Below are positions 1 to 5,311 of a stretch of 14,842 bases of DNA, piece by piece; positions within the stretch are counted from its first letter, which is position 1, and every line of letters starts with the position of its first letter. The notes beneath the pieces are model-generated. The model did no database searches. It saw nothing but the letters and a program-made list of their open reading frames with translations, and was not told where the DNA came from. The stretch lies in assembly GCA_030151005.1 (NCBI GenBank), contig JASLES010000405.1:1-14842 (forward strand). The letters run 5' to 3'. A program made the translations under genes and the position numbers. The stretch comes from Silvimonas sp. GTDB lineage: Bacteria > Pseudomonadota > Gammaproteobacteria > Burkholderiales > Chitinibacteraceae.

Positions 1-132
1 GCTGGAAGCATCAGCAATTTCATCGCCTTTCTGCACCATCTCTGCCGAGCACCCCCGGTTTTCCGCCAGTGAATAGGCCGAAACCGGCAGGGAAAGCACA
101 AAGATATAGATAATCTTGAGCAAGCGGCTCAT
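1..132 (-). CDS. Exported protein, N-terminal fragment (gene continues beyond the window)
   Basis: An ATG at 132-130 reading leftward opens a frame of 44 codons that runs off the left edge without a stop. It begins MSRLLKIIYIFVLSLPVSAY, a basic N-terminus followed by a hydrophobic core and a plausible signal-peptidase site after roughly residue 20-24. The mature part starts ENRGCSAEMVQKGDEIADAS. A single Cys followed by 'VQKGD' is faintly reminiscent of small secreted DUF2845-type proteins, but this fragment is too short to assign. The gene is divergent from folD, with about 84 bases between the starts, so both promoters must lie in 133-216. I am fairly sure it is a real exported protein because of the signal peptide. 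Function is unknown. Confidence 0.6.
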   Translation of the reverse strand, partial: MSRLLKIIYIFVLSLPVSAYSLAENRGCSAEMVQKGDEIADASS

Positions 133-180
133 TCTAGTCCCGGTATGTCGTTGTACTTTAGCCAAAGTAGAAGATGGGTA

Positions 181-189
181 TGCAATAAT
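181..189 (+). promoter_or_regulatory. Candidate extended -10 promoter for folD
   Basis: TG at 181-182 followed by AATAAT at 184-189 resembles an extended -10 element (5 of 6 matches to TATAAT). No good -35 hexamer lies at the normal distance; TTGTAC at 151-156 is too far upstream. The folD start is 28 bases downstream of the element. This is inference from sequence only. Confidence 0.3.
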
Positions 190-216
190 CGGCGCTCTCG
201 TTACATGGGGCTGATG

Positions 217-1068
217 ATGACTGCAATTATCCTGGATGGCAAAGCCATTGCGGTGCAAAGCGAAGCTGAGCTGGCCGCGCGCGTTGCCAGAATCAAAGCA
301 GCTTCCAGCGGACGCACGCCGATTCTGGCAACCGTGCTGGTTGGGGATGATCCGGCATCAGCCACCTACGTGAATATGAAGGGTAATGCCTGTGCCCGAG
401 TTGGTATGGCGTCGCTGCGGGTTGAGTTGCCGGCTTCGACCACCACAGAAGAACTGCTAGCCAAGATCTACGCGCTAAACGATAACCCCGATGTTCATGG
501 CATCTTGTTACAGCATCCGGTACCTGCACAGATCGATGAACGCGCATGTTTTGACGCAATTGCTCGGCATAAAGATGTGGACGGGGTGACCTGTCTCGGC
601 TTTGGGCTGATGGCCATGGGCGAGCCCGCCTATGGCAGCGCCACGCCAAGCGGAATCATGCGGCTGTTAGCTGCATACGGAATTGAACTGGCAGGCAAGC
701 ACGCAGTAGTGGTCGGCCGCAGCCCGATCTTGGGCAAACCGATGGCGATGATGCTACTCAATGCAGATTGCACGGTTACCATTTGCCACTCTCGTACCGT
801 AAACCTGCCGGCTTTGGTCAAGCAGGCCGACGTGGTGGTAGGGGCTGTCGGCAAACCGGCCTTTATCAAGGCGGAATGGATTAAAGACGGCGCAGTGGTA
901 GTCGACGCAGGTTATCACCCTGGCGGCATCGGCGATATTGAACTGGCACCACTTGCAAACCGGGTTGCAGCCTGGACTCCCGTGCCGGGCGGGGTTGGGC
1001 CGATGACGATCAATACGCTGATTGCCAATTGCGTAGATTCAGGTGAAGTAGCGTTGGCTCAGGGATAA
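217..1068 (+). CDS. folD: Bifunctional methylenetetrahydrofolate dehydrogenase / methenyltetrahydrofolate cyclohydrolase
   Basis: This cytosolic enzyme interconverts 5,10-methylene-THF, 5,10-methenyl-THF and 10-formyl-THF using NADP+, supplying one-carbon units for purine synthesis and initiator tRNA formylation. The start at 217 (MTAIILDGK) gives 283 residues, the usual FolD length, and has GGGG at 207-210 as ribosome-binding site; the in-frame starts at 145, 205 and 214 would add a non-conserved leader. Catalytic-site residues are present: Y51 and K55 in YVNMKGNAC, Q99, and D122 in KDVDG. The Rossmann nucleotide motif GRSPILGKP is at 167-175 and the C-terminal signature PVPGGVGPMT at 255-264. 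Two motifs are atypical: QHPVP (99-103) replaces the common QLPLP, and SATP (141-144) replaces the usual CTP stretch. This may be the divergent FolD subtype or a second paralogue. Family assignment is secure. Confidence 0.95.
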   Translation: MTAIILDGKAIAVQSEAELAARVARIKAASSGRTPILATVLVGDDPASATYVNMKGNACARVGMASLRVELPASTTTEELLAKIYALNDNPDVHGILLQHPVPAQIDERACFDAIARHKDVDGVTCLGFGLMAMGEPAYGSATPSGIMRLLAAYGIELAGKHAVVVGRSPILGKPMAMMLLNADCTVTICHSRTVNLPALVKQADVVVGAVGKPAFIKAEWIKDGAVVVDAGYHPGGIGDIELAPLANRVAAWTPVPGGVGPMTINTLIANCVDSGEVALAQG

Positions 1069-1082
1069 ACAGCCAGCCGCTG

Positions 1083-1103
1083 AGGAACCGACTTCCTGTT
1101 TTT
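1083..1103 (+). terminator. Weak terminator-like hairpin after folD
   Basis: AGGAA (1083-1087), loop CCGAC, TTCCT (1093-1097), then G and five T (1099-1103). The stem is only 5 base pairs but is followed directly by a T-run, 15 bases after the folD stop. The T-run is also the start of the first TTTGTCACC repeat box, so the hairpin may belong to the repeat array rather than being a dedicated terminator. Confidence 0.35.
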
Positions 1104-1388
1104 GTCACCTTTAGCCCACCAATTAAGGCTTCTCGCCAAAGCCGGCCGGACACCTATCGGCCGAAACTCCGGTATTTGTCACCTTTTGCTCACTCTAAAT
1201 AGAGCCTCCCGCCTGGCCCACCAGACTTCCTATGGCTGGAACTCCTGTTTTTGTCACCTTTTGCCTGCTTAATAAGGCTTTCCAACCAAGCCTTCCGGCC
1301 CCCTGCTGGTCGGGACTCCTGTATTTGTCACCTTTCGCGCACTCATCGAAAGGAGTCCCACAAGGTTGGATTTAATGTCGCCCGCCTT
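1091..1388. repeat. Four tandem 74-75 base structured repeats with a TTTGTCACCTTT box
   Basis: Four units begin at 1091, 1166, 1241 and 1315. Each starts with ACTCC or ACTTCC, then (T/G)GT(T/A)TTTGTCACCTTT, with the GTCACC core at 1104, 1178, 1253 and 1327, that is, spaced 74, 75 and 74. After the box, units share a looser pattern: a GC-containing tetramer, an AT-rich loop and the tetramer's complement (AGCC/GGCT in unit 1, GCTC/GAGC in unit 2, GCCT/AGGC in unit 3). A second GC-rich hairpin follows near the end of units 1 and 3 (CGGCCG/CGGCCG; CCGGCC/GGTCGG); unit 2 has a broken version. The paired bases change together between units, which suggests that structure is kept. Unit 4 is the most diverged and its right border is uncertain. 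No convincing protein-coding frame uses the array. Confidence 0.8.
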
Positions 1389-1390
1389 TC

Positions 1391-1532
1391 ATTTTTCAGC
1401 CCGTCGGAATTTTTCATGTCTTACAGCAAAAAACTCGGAATTTTTCATTTTCTGTTGCCGGACACTGCAAACGCCTGTATGCATAAAGTGAAAAATACAA
1501 GGCCCTGCTTGACGCTATTTTTCATTTTCTGT
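1391..1532. repeat. Cluster of ATTTTTCA boxes upstream of the reductase-like gene
   Basis: ATTTTTCA occurs at 1391, 1409, 1440 and 1517 on the top strand, and once inverted (TGAAAAAT, 1489-1496). Two copies extend to an identical 16-mer, ATTTTTCATTTTCTGT, at 1440-1455 and 1517-1532, exactly 77 bases apart. Two copies are also preceded by CGGA (1405-1408 and 1436-1439). The stretch is clearly more AT-rich than its surroundings. The last copy lies inside the spacer of a candidate promoter (1509-1537), so the boxes could be binding sites for a regulator. That function is inference. Confidence 0.6.
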
Positions 1533-1537
1533 GTCAT
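1509..1537 (+). promoter_or_regulatory. Candidate sigma-70 promoter for the RibD_C-type reductase
   Basis: TTGACG (1509-1514), a 17-base spacer, then TGTCAT (1532-1537): five of six and four of six matches to consensus. The start would fall about 120 bases before the gene. The spacer contains the last ATTTTTCATTTTCTGT copy. Bases 1538-1650, between this promoter and the Shine-Dalgarno of the next gene, show nothing further that I can assign. Confidence 0.35.
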
Positions 1538-1666
1538 CCGACAACTGTCATGAACACTCGGCTCAAGTATGCTTATGCCAGATTGCGGTGGCCCGCGACG
1601 CCACGTGTTGTCCGGGTCAGCTAGAAGATCAGAAAGCATCAGACACCCATTGAAGGAGACTTGAAC

Positions 1667-2329
1667 ATGGCACGTGTCCGCGTTGAGGGTTTTACCATCT
1701 CGCTAGACGGTTACGGGGCGGGTCCGGATCAGGACATCAACAATCCGCTCGGCGTGGGCGGGACAGGTTTGCATCAGTGGTTGGTAACGACACGCACATT
1801 CCAGCAGTTGCATTCTGATGCTGAGGGCGGCACCACCGGGGTCGATGATGATTTCGCGGCACGGGGGTTCAAGAATGTGGGGGCCTGGATTCTGGGCCGG
1901 AACATGTTCGGGCCCATCCGTGGCGAGTGGCCGGACATGAACTGGAAAGGCTGGTGGGGAGACAACCCGCCGTACCATGTGCCAACGTTTATCCTGACCC
2001 ATCACGCCCGTGATCCGATTGAAATGGAAGGCGGCACGACCTTCCACTTTGTCACCGGCGGCATTCACGAGGCGCTGGAACGGGCGCGTGCAGCAGCCAA
2101 TGGCAAGGATGTGCGCATTGGCGGCGGGCCGGCGACGATTCAGCAATATCTGCGTGCGGGCCTGATTGATGAACTGCACATTGCGATCTCCCCGGTGTTG
2201 CTGGGGCGTGGTGAGCGCTTGTTTGAGGGGGTTGATGCACGGGCGCTGGGGTATGAATGCGTAGAGTGCGTGCCGACAGAGAAAGCCACGCATGTGGTGC
2301 TGCGCCGCCAGGGTCACAACGGCGCCTGA
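1667..2329 (+). CDS. Dihydrofolate reductase family protein (RibD C-terminal domain type)
   Basis: A 220-residue single-domain protein of the RibD_C / bacterial DHFR-like superfamily, expected to be a cytosolic NADPH-dependent reductase whose substrate cannot be read from sequence. Visible hallmarks are the N-terminal strand and helix with SLDGY (12-16), ILGRNMFG (75-82), the Trp-rich GEWPDMNWKGWWGDNPPYH stretch (86-104), FILTHHARD (108-116), the IGGGPATIQQYLRAGLIDEL nucleotide-binding and helix segment (151-170) with GGG at 152-154, and the end strands HIAISPVLLGRGERLFEG (171-188). ATG 1667 is chosen over the in-frame TTG at 1661 because GAAGGAG (1652-1658) lies 8 bases upstream. Its nearness to folD hints at folate or flavin metabolism, but this family is mostly not true dihydrofolate reductase. 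It is probably transcribed alone, since a 598-base non-coding stretch separates it from folD. Confidence 0.88.
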   Translation: MARVRVEGFTISLDGYGAGPDQDINNPLGVGGTGLHQWLVTTRTFQQLHSDAEGGTTGVDDDFAARGFKNVGAWILGRNMFGPIRGEWPDMNWKGWWGDNPPYHVPTFILTHHARDPIEMEGGTTFHFVTGGIHEALERARAAANGKDVRIGGGPATIQQYLRAGLIDELHIAISPVLLGRGERLFEGVDARALGYECVECVPTEKATHVVLRRQGHNGA

Positions 2330-2337
2330 AGCACTAC

Positions 2338-2356
2338 CGGGGCGTTGAGCGCCCTG
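2338..2356. terminator. Hairpin between convergent genes
   Basis: CGGGGCG (2338-2344), loop TTGAG, CGCCCTG (2350-2356), 7 pairs including one G-T. It sits 9 bases after the reductase-like stop and before the end of the convergent exporter gene. There is no T-run on either side, so it is at best a weak or Rho-assisted terminator. Confidence 0.35.
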
Positions 2357-2373
2357 ACACCTGGCCGGTTGGT

Positions 2374-3021
2374 TCATTGTTTCTGCAGCGCCACCTTGAT
2401 GCCCAGCACCAGGAACAAGCTGCCGACCAACCGGTTTTGCCAGCGTTTAAGCCAGCCCAACCGCCGCACCACGCGTGCAAGCGGCCGCGTGGCCAGCACC
2501 AGCAAGCTGGTATAAGCCAGCGAGAGCACCACAAACACCAGTCCCAACTGCAGAAACTGAGCCAGGACGTGGCCACGCTGGGCGTGTACAAATTGCGGCA
2601 AGAAAGCCAGGAAAAACAGCGCCGTTTTGGGGTTAAGTACTTCTGCCGGCACGGCCTGCCAGAACGCCAGCTTGGGCGTGATAGCCCTGTGCGCGTTGGT
2701 ATCTGGCGGGGATATTTGCGGGGTCTCTGATTGGGCAGGGGCTTTGAGGGCGCGCACGCCCAGATAAACCAGATACGCCGCGCCCATATATTTGACCGCG
2801 CTAAATGCAATTGCAGAGGTCATCAACAGCGTGGATAAGCCCGCCGCCGCCACCAGCGTATGAATGAAATCCCCCAGCGCAATGCCCGCGCCCGTGGCCA
2901 GGCCCACCCGCTGCCCGCCTTGGGCGGTGCGCGTCAGCAGTAATAACACAGCGGGTCCGGGCACCAGCATTAGCGCAATGACCACAGCGATATAGGTGCT
3001 AAGGGTTAGCGCGTCGAGCAT
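2374..3021 (-). CDS. LysE/RhtB family amino-acid exporter
   Basis: A 215-residue inner-membrane protein expected to export amino acids or their derivatives; homologues include the homoserine/threonine and lysine/arginine exporters. Family marks are PGPAVLLLLTRTAQGG (21-36) after the first membrane helix, GAGIALGDFIHTL (45-57) in the second helix, KYMGAAYLVYLGVRAL (77-92), and LNPKTALFFLAFLPQFV (129-145). Hydrophobic segments fall near residues 8-28, 40-65, 68-88, 118-142, 155-176 and 195-211, which fits six membrane helices. ATG 3021 is preferred to the upstream start at 3108 because it gives the usual family length and N-terminus (MLDALTL), with GGAG about 10 bases upstream. It is convergent with the reductase-like gene and divergent from the unknown gene at 3234. 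The substrate cannot be named. Confidence 0.92.
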   Translation of the reverse strand: MLDALTLSTYIAVVIALMLVPGPAVLLLLTRTAQGGQRVGLATGAGIALGDFIHTLVAAAGLSTLLMTSAIAFSAVKYMGAAYLVYLGVRALKAPAQSETPQISPPDTNAHRAITPKLAFWQAVPAEVLNPKTALFFLAFLPQFVHAQRGHVLAQFLQLGLVFVVLSLAYTSLLVLATRPLARVVRRLGWLKRWQNRLVGSLFLVLGIKVALQKQ

Positions 3022-3122
3022 GAAGGGGGCTCCGCAAAAGCGTGTAACAGGCACTCTGACCCAATTGGCTGCGGCAGACAACCCGGTTGGCGTTACGGCG
3101 TTGGCCATGTGCGGGCGGCGGG

Positions 3123-3152
3123 TTGTCGCATTCGCAATACAAACGGGATTAT
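3123..3152 (+). promoter_or_regulatory. Candidate promoter upstream of the unknown gene
   Basis: TTGTCG (3123-3128), 18-base spacer, GATTAT (3147-3152), each four of six to consensus, in the 212-base region between two divergent starts. The predicted transcript start is about 75 bases before ATG 3234. No comparable signal was found for the leftward exporter. Confidence 0.25.
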
Positions 3153-3233
3153 TTCAAGCGAACGTCATCATAAGCGCTGCCCGCATCGCTAGAATATCAG
3201 CTTGTCATCAAATACTTACGCTTGCTACCCACC

Positions 3234-4043
3234 ATGTCCGAGCCCGTTTTCAACACGCCCGTTTTCATTAAAGAAGTAAAAGAAGTGGCGGTAGATATCG
3301 TCGATGCGCCGTTCTTTTACAACAACGGTGGTCAGCCCGCGTACATGCGCCAGGATCAGTTGCCGCAAGCGGCGACGGTGCTCAACGTAGCGCCCACCAA
3401 TCCGGCGGTGGCGATCGGCAACGCGTACGTGGTGTCTGAGGTGATGGGGATCAAGCCGACGCCGCCTTATGGCGTGGAAACCCAGCTTGGGTTTGTCGGT
3501 AAAGACGTGGTGTATGCGCCCATGTGGGCCACCCGAGATGTTGCGGCTGCGTTTGGCATTACGCTGGTAGAGCCCGGCCAGGCTGTCCAGATGAGCAGCC
3601 CGATTGTGAAGCTGTCACAGATTGAATACGAATATGGCGTGTTTGCTGGTCATTGGTCGCCCTATCAGAACACAGGCAACACCCTGTTAAGCGTGGTGTG
3701 TACTGATCTGGAACACCATGATTTCCCGCATGTGTTTGCGTCTACTGACCCGCAGTTTCCGCTGGTGATTTCCGTGGGGCGCTACTGGCCGGCGTTGTCA
3801 AAAATCTGCCTGGCTGACTTGTGGGTACCCCAGGGCAGCGCGTTATACATTCCGCCCAAGCCGGCAGACCCCGCGCTGGGGTGCATTGATTTGCACAACA
3901 ACCGCAATTCTGCGCGCGCCTGTTGGGGCGATATCGAACAAAACAGCATTGTCACGCACACCTTGCTCCAGAAAGACGGTGGCTTTTTTTACTGGTACTG
4001 GAACGCCAAAGACACCGTCCACACCAAACCAGAAGCGTGTTGA
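3234..4043 (+). CDS. Uncharacterised protein, 269 residues
   Basis: I do not recognise this protein. The frame is open for 269 codons with codon use like its neighbours and no convincing competing frame, so it is very likely real. It begins MSEPVFNTPVFIKEVKEVAV, without signal peptide or membrane helix, suggesting a soluble cytosolic protein. It is rich in aromatic residues, Pro and Asn. Candidate conserved stretches are FFYNNGGQPAYMRQDQLPQA (31-50), APMWATRD, EYEYGVFAGHWSPYQNTGN, CTDLEHHDF, VGRYWPALSKICLADLWVPQ, CIDLHNNRNSARACWGDIEQ and the end GGFFYWYWNAKDT. Several His, Asp and Cys residues could bind metal, but no known motif is evident. ATG 3234 lacks a clear Shine-Dalgarno; an in-frame TTG at 3222 is an alternative start. 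It ends 47 bases before the diguanylate cyclase, so the two may share a transcript. Confidence 0.75.
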   Translation: MSEPVFNTPVFIKEVKEVAVDIVDAPFFYNNGGQPAYMRQDQLPQAATVLNVAPTNPAVAIGNAYVVSEVMGIKPTPPYGVETQLGFVGKDVVYAPMWATRDVAAAFGITLVEPGQAVQMSSPIVKLSQIEYEYGVFAGHWSPYQNTGNTLLSVVCTDLEHHDFPHVFASTDPQFPLVISVGRYWPALSKICLADLWVPQGSALYIPPKPADPALGCIDLHNNRNSARACWGDIEQNSIVTHTLLQKDGGFFYWYWNAKDTVHTKPEAC

Positions 4044-4090
4044 CCGGCCCGGTTAACCCTTTAAACAGAACGGGCTCAGGGAGAGCACAG

Positions 4091-5032
4091 ATGTCGGATC
4101 TGACAGATCTTCAAAGCGACGGCGCGGTTTACAAAACCCTGCTGGAATCCACCCAGGCCATTCCCTGGAAAATTGACTGGGCCTCCATGAAGTTTGCGTA
4201 CATTGGCCCGCAAATTGAACCCCTGCTGGGCTGGAGCCAGGAAAGCTGGGTATCGGCCGAAGACTGGGCCATGCGTATTCACCCGGAAGATCGGGATTAC
4301 GTGGTCAATTTTTGTATCTCCCAATCCAAACTGGGGGTCGATCACGAAGCGGACTACCGCGCGCTGACCAAAGATAACGGTTATGTGTGGATTCGGGATG
4401 TGGTTCACGTGGTACGCGGCGAGGACGGTGAAGCCGAGTCTTTGATCGGCTTCATGTTTGATATCAGTGAACGCAAAAAGACCGAAGAAAAGCTGATCAG
4501 CCTGCAACGGGAACTAGAAGCGCTGTCGTTCAAGGATGGCCTGACCGGCATTGCCAATCGCCGCCGGTTTGATTCCAGCCTGGAGGTGGCCTGGAGCACG
4601 GCCGCACGCGGTAGCGAGCCGCTGAGCCTGATCTTGCTGGATATCGATTTCTTCAAACAGTTCAATGACTTGTATGGCCATATCGCCGGGGACAAGAGTC
4701 TGACCAATGTGGCGCAAACACTCAACCTGGCGCTGGCTGGTCCACGCGATCTGGCCGCGCGCTTTGGCGGTGAAGAGTTTGTGATTTTGCTGCCAGAGAC
4801 CGATGCCAACGGCGCCCTTGAGGTGGCCGAGCGTTGCTTGCGGCTGATTGAAAAACAGAAGATCCCGCACGAAAAGTCAGACGGCACCAGCACGCTGACG
4901 GTCAGCATGGGCGTCGGCACACTGGTCCCGACAGAGGCAAGTTCACCCACTGATCTGGTGCAGGCGGTAGACAAACTCTTGTATCTCGCCAAACAAAAAG
5001 GCCGTAACCGGATCGAAGCGGCCCAGTGGTAA
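4091..5032 (+). CDS. PAS-GGDEF diguanylate cyclase
   Basis: A 313-residue soluble signalling enzyme predicted to make cyclic di-GMP from two GTP. Residues 12-127 form a PAS_3-type sensor fold (PWKIDW 25-30, FAYIGPQIEPLLGW 35-48, RIHPEDRDYVV 62-72, YRALTKDNGYVWIRDVVHVV 89-108, GFMFDISERKKTEEKL 120-135). A short coiled helix (132-146) leads to the GGDEF domain: DGLTGIANRRRF (149-160), LLDIDFFKQFNDLYGHIAGD (182-201), the active-site motif GGEEF (226-230) and DKLLYLAKQKGRNR (294-307). Metal and substrate residues D184, K189, N192 and D193 are in place, so it should be active. The product-inhibition RxxD site is absent: the matching positions 217-220 read GPRD. No membrane segment is seen. ATG 4091 has AGGGAGAG just upstream; the longer frame from 3923 overlaps the previous gene and is rejected. 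Confidence 0.95.
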   Translation: MSDLTDLQSDGAVYKTLLESTQAIPWKIDWASMKFAYIGPQIEPLLGWSQESWVSAEDWAMRIHPEDRDYVVNFCISQSKLGVDHEADYRALTKDNGYVWIRDVVHVVRGEDGEAESLIGFMFDISERKKTEEKLISLQRELEALSFKDGLTGIANRRRFDSSLEVAWSTAARGSEPLSLILLDIDFFKQFNDLYGHIAGDKSLTNVAQTLNLALAGPRDLAARFGGEEFVILLPETDANGALEVAERCLRLIEKQKIPHEKSDGTSTLTVSMGVGTLVPTEASSPTDLVQAVDKLLYLAKQKGRNRIEAAQW

Positions 5033-5045
5033 TTACACGTGCGGT

Positions 5046-5065
5046 GCGGCAGTCACAACTGCGGC
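5046..5065 (+). terminator. Hairpin after the diguanylate cyclase
   Basis: GCAGT (5049-5053), loop CACA, ACTGC (5058-5062), extended by two pairs beyond one G-G mismatch. It lies 14 bases after the stop. No T-run follows, so terminator function is uncertain. Confidence 0.25.
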
Positions 5066-5072
5066 CCGCGCG

Positions 5073-5101
5073 TTGACATCGGCATAGTCCGCCATCAGGA
5101 T
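5073..5101 (+). promoter_or_regulatory. Candidate chitinase promoter
   Basis: A perfect -35 hexamer TTGACA (5073-5078) with a 17-base spacer to CAGGAT (5096-5101), a poor -10 with three of six matches. A good -35 with a weak -10 can indicate an activator-dependent promoter, which would suit an inducible chitinase, but this is inference. The transcript would carry a leader of about 200 bases. Confidence 0.3.
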
Positions 5102-5220
5102 GTGAAAACGTTTGCAGGATCAAGGCTCTGCGGTGGTTAACGCAGGCCAGGATCAGCGGCACACGCGTTGAATTTTGCCCAGGTAAACCAAAACAGAGCC
5201 GGGCAAATGCGGGGCAGGAA

Positions 5221-5269
5221 GGATCGTCAACGGGTCACGATCCAACCGGTTTCGCGCGGCGTGGTGACC
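5221..5269 (+). promoter_or_regulatory. Leader with two mutually exclusive stems upstream of the chitinase
   Basis: GGATCGT (5221-5227) pairs perfectly with ACGATCC (5237-5243). GGTCAC (5233-5238), which overlaps that hairpin, can instead pair with GTGACC (5264-5269). Only one of the two can form at a time. Both lie 31-91 bases upstream of the chitinase Shine-Dalgarno at 5301-5304 and start at 5312. The stems are short, so this may be chance. Confidence 0.25.
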
Positions 5270-5311
5270 GTGCAGGCGGGTTAAATATTCTTCCAAGGAT
5301 GGAGACTTGTC

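Noticed and set aside
1091..1388. CRISPR array (short repeats at regular spacing)
   Set aside because: The 'spacers' would be more than 50 bases, they resemble one another and share hairpins, the repeats differ, and no cas gene is present.
1251..1553. 100-residue rightward open frame
   Set aside because: It lies across the tandem repeats and ATTTTTCA boxes, has no ribosome-binding site, and its protein has no domain-like features.
217..2329. folD and the reductase-like gene as one folate operon
   Set aside because: A 598-base non-coding stretch with repeats, a terminator-like hairpin and a candidate promoter separates them, and RibD_C-type proteins are usually not true dihydrofolate reductases.
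1703..2377. 224-residue leftward open frame
   Set aside because: It is the antisense shadow of the RibD_C-type reductase, whose motifs and Shine-Dalgarno are clear.
3923..4090. Longer N-terminus or fusion for the diguanylate cyclase
   Set aside because: It would overlap the preceding gene out of frame, and a strong Shine-Dalgarno marks ATG 4091.
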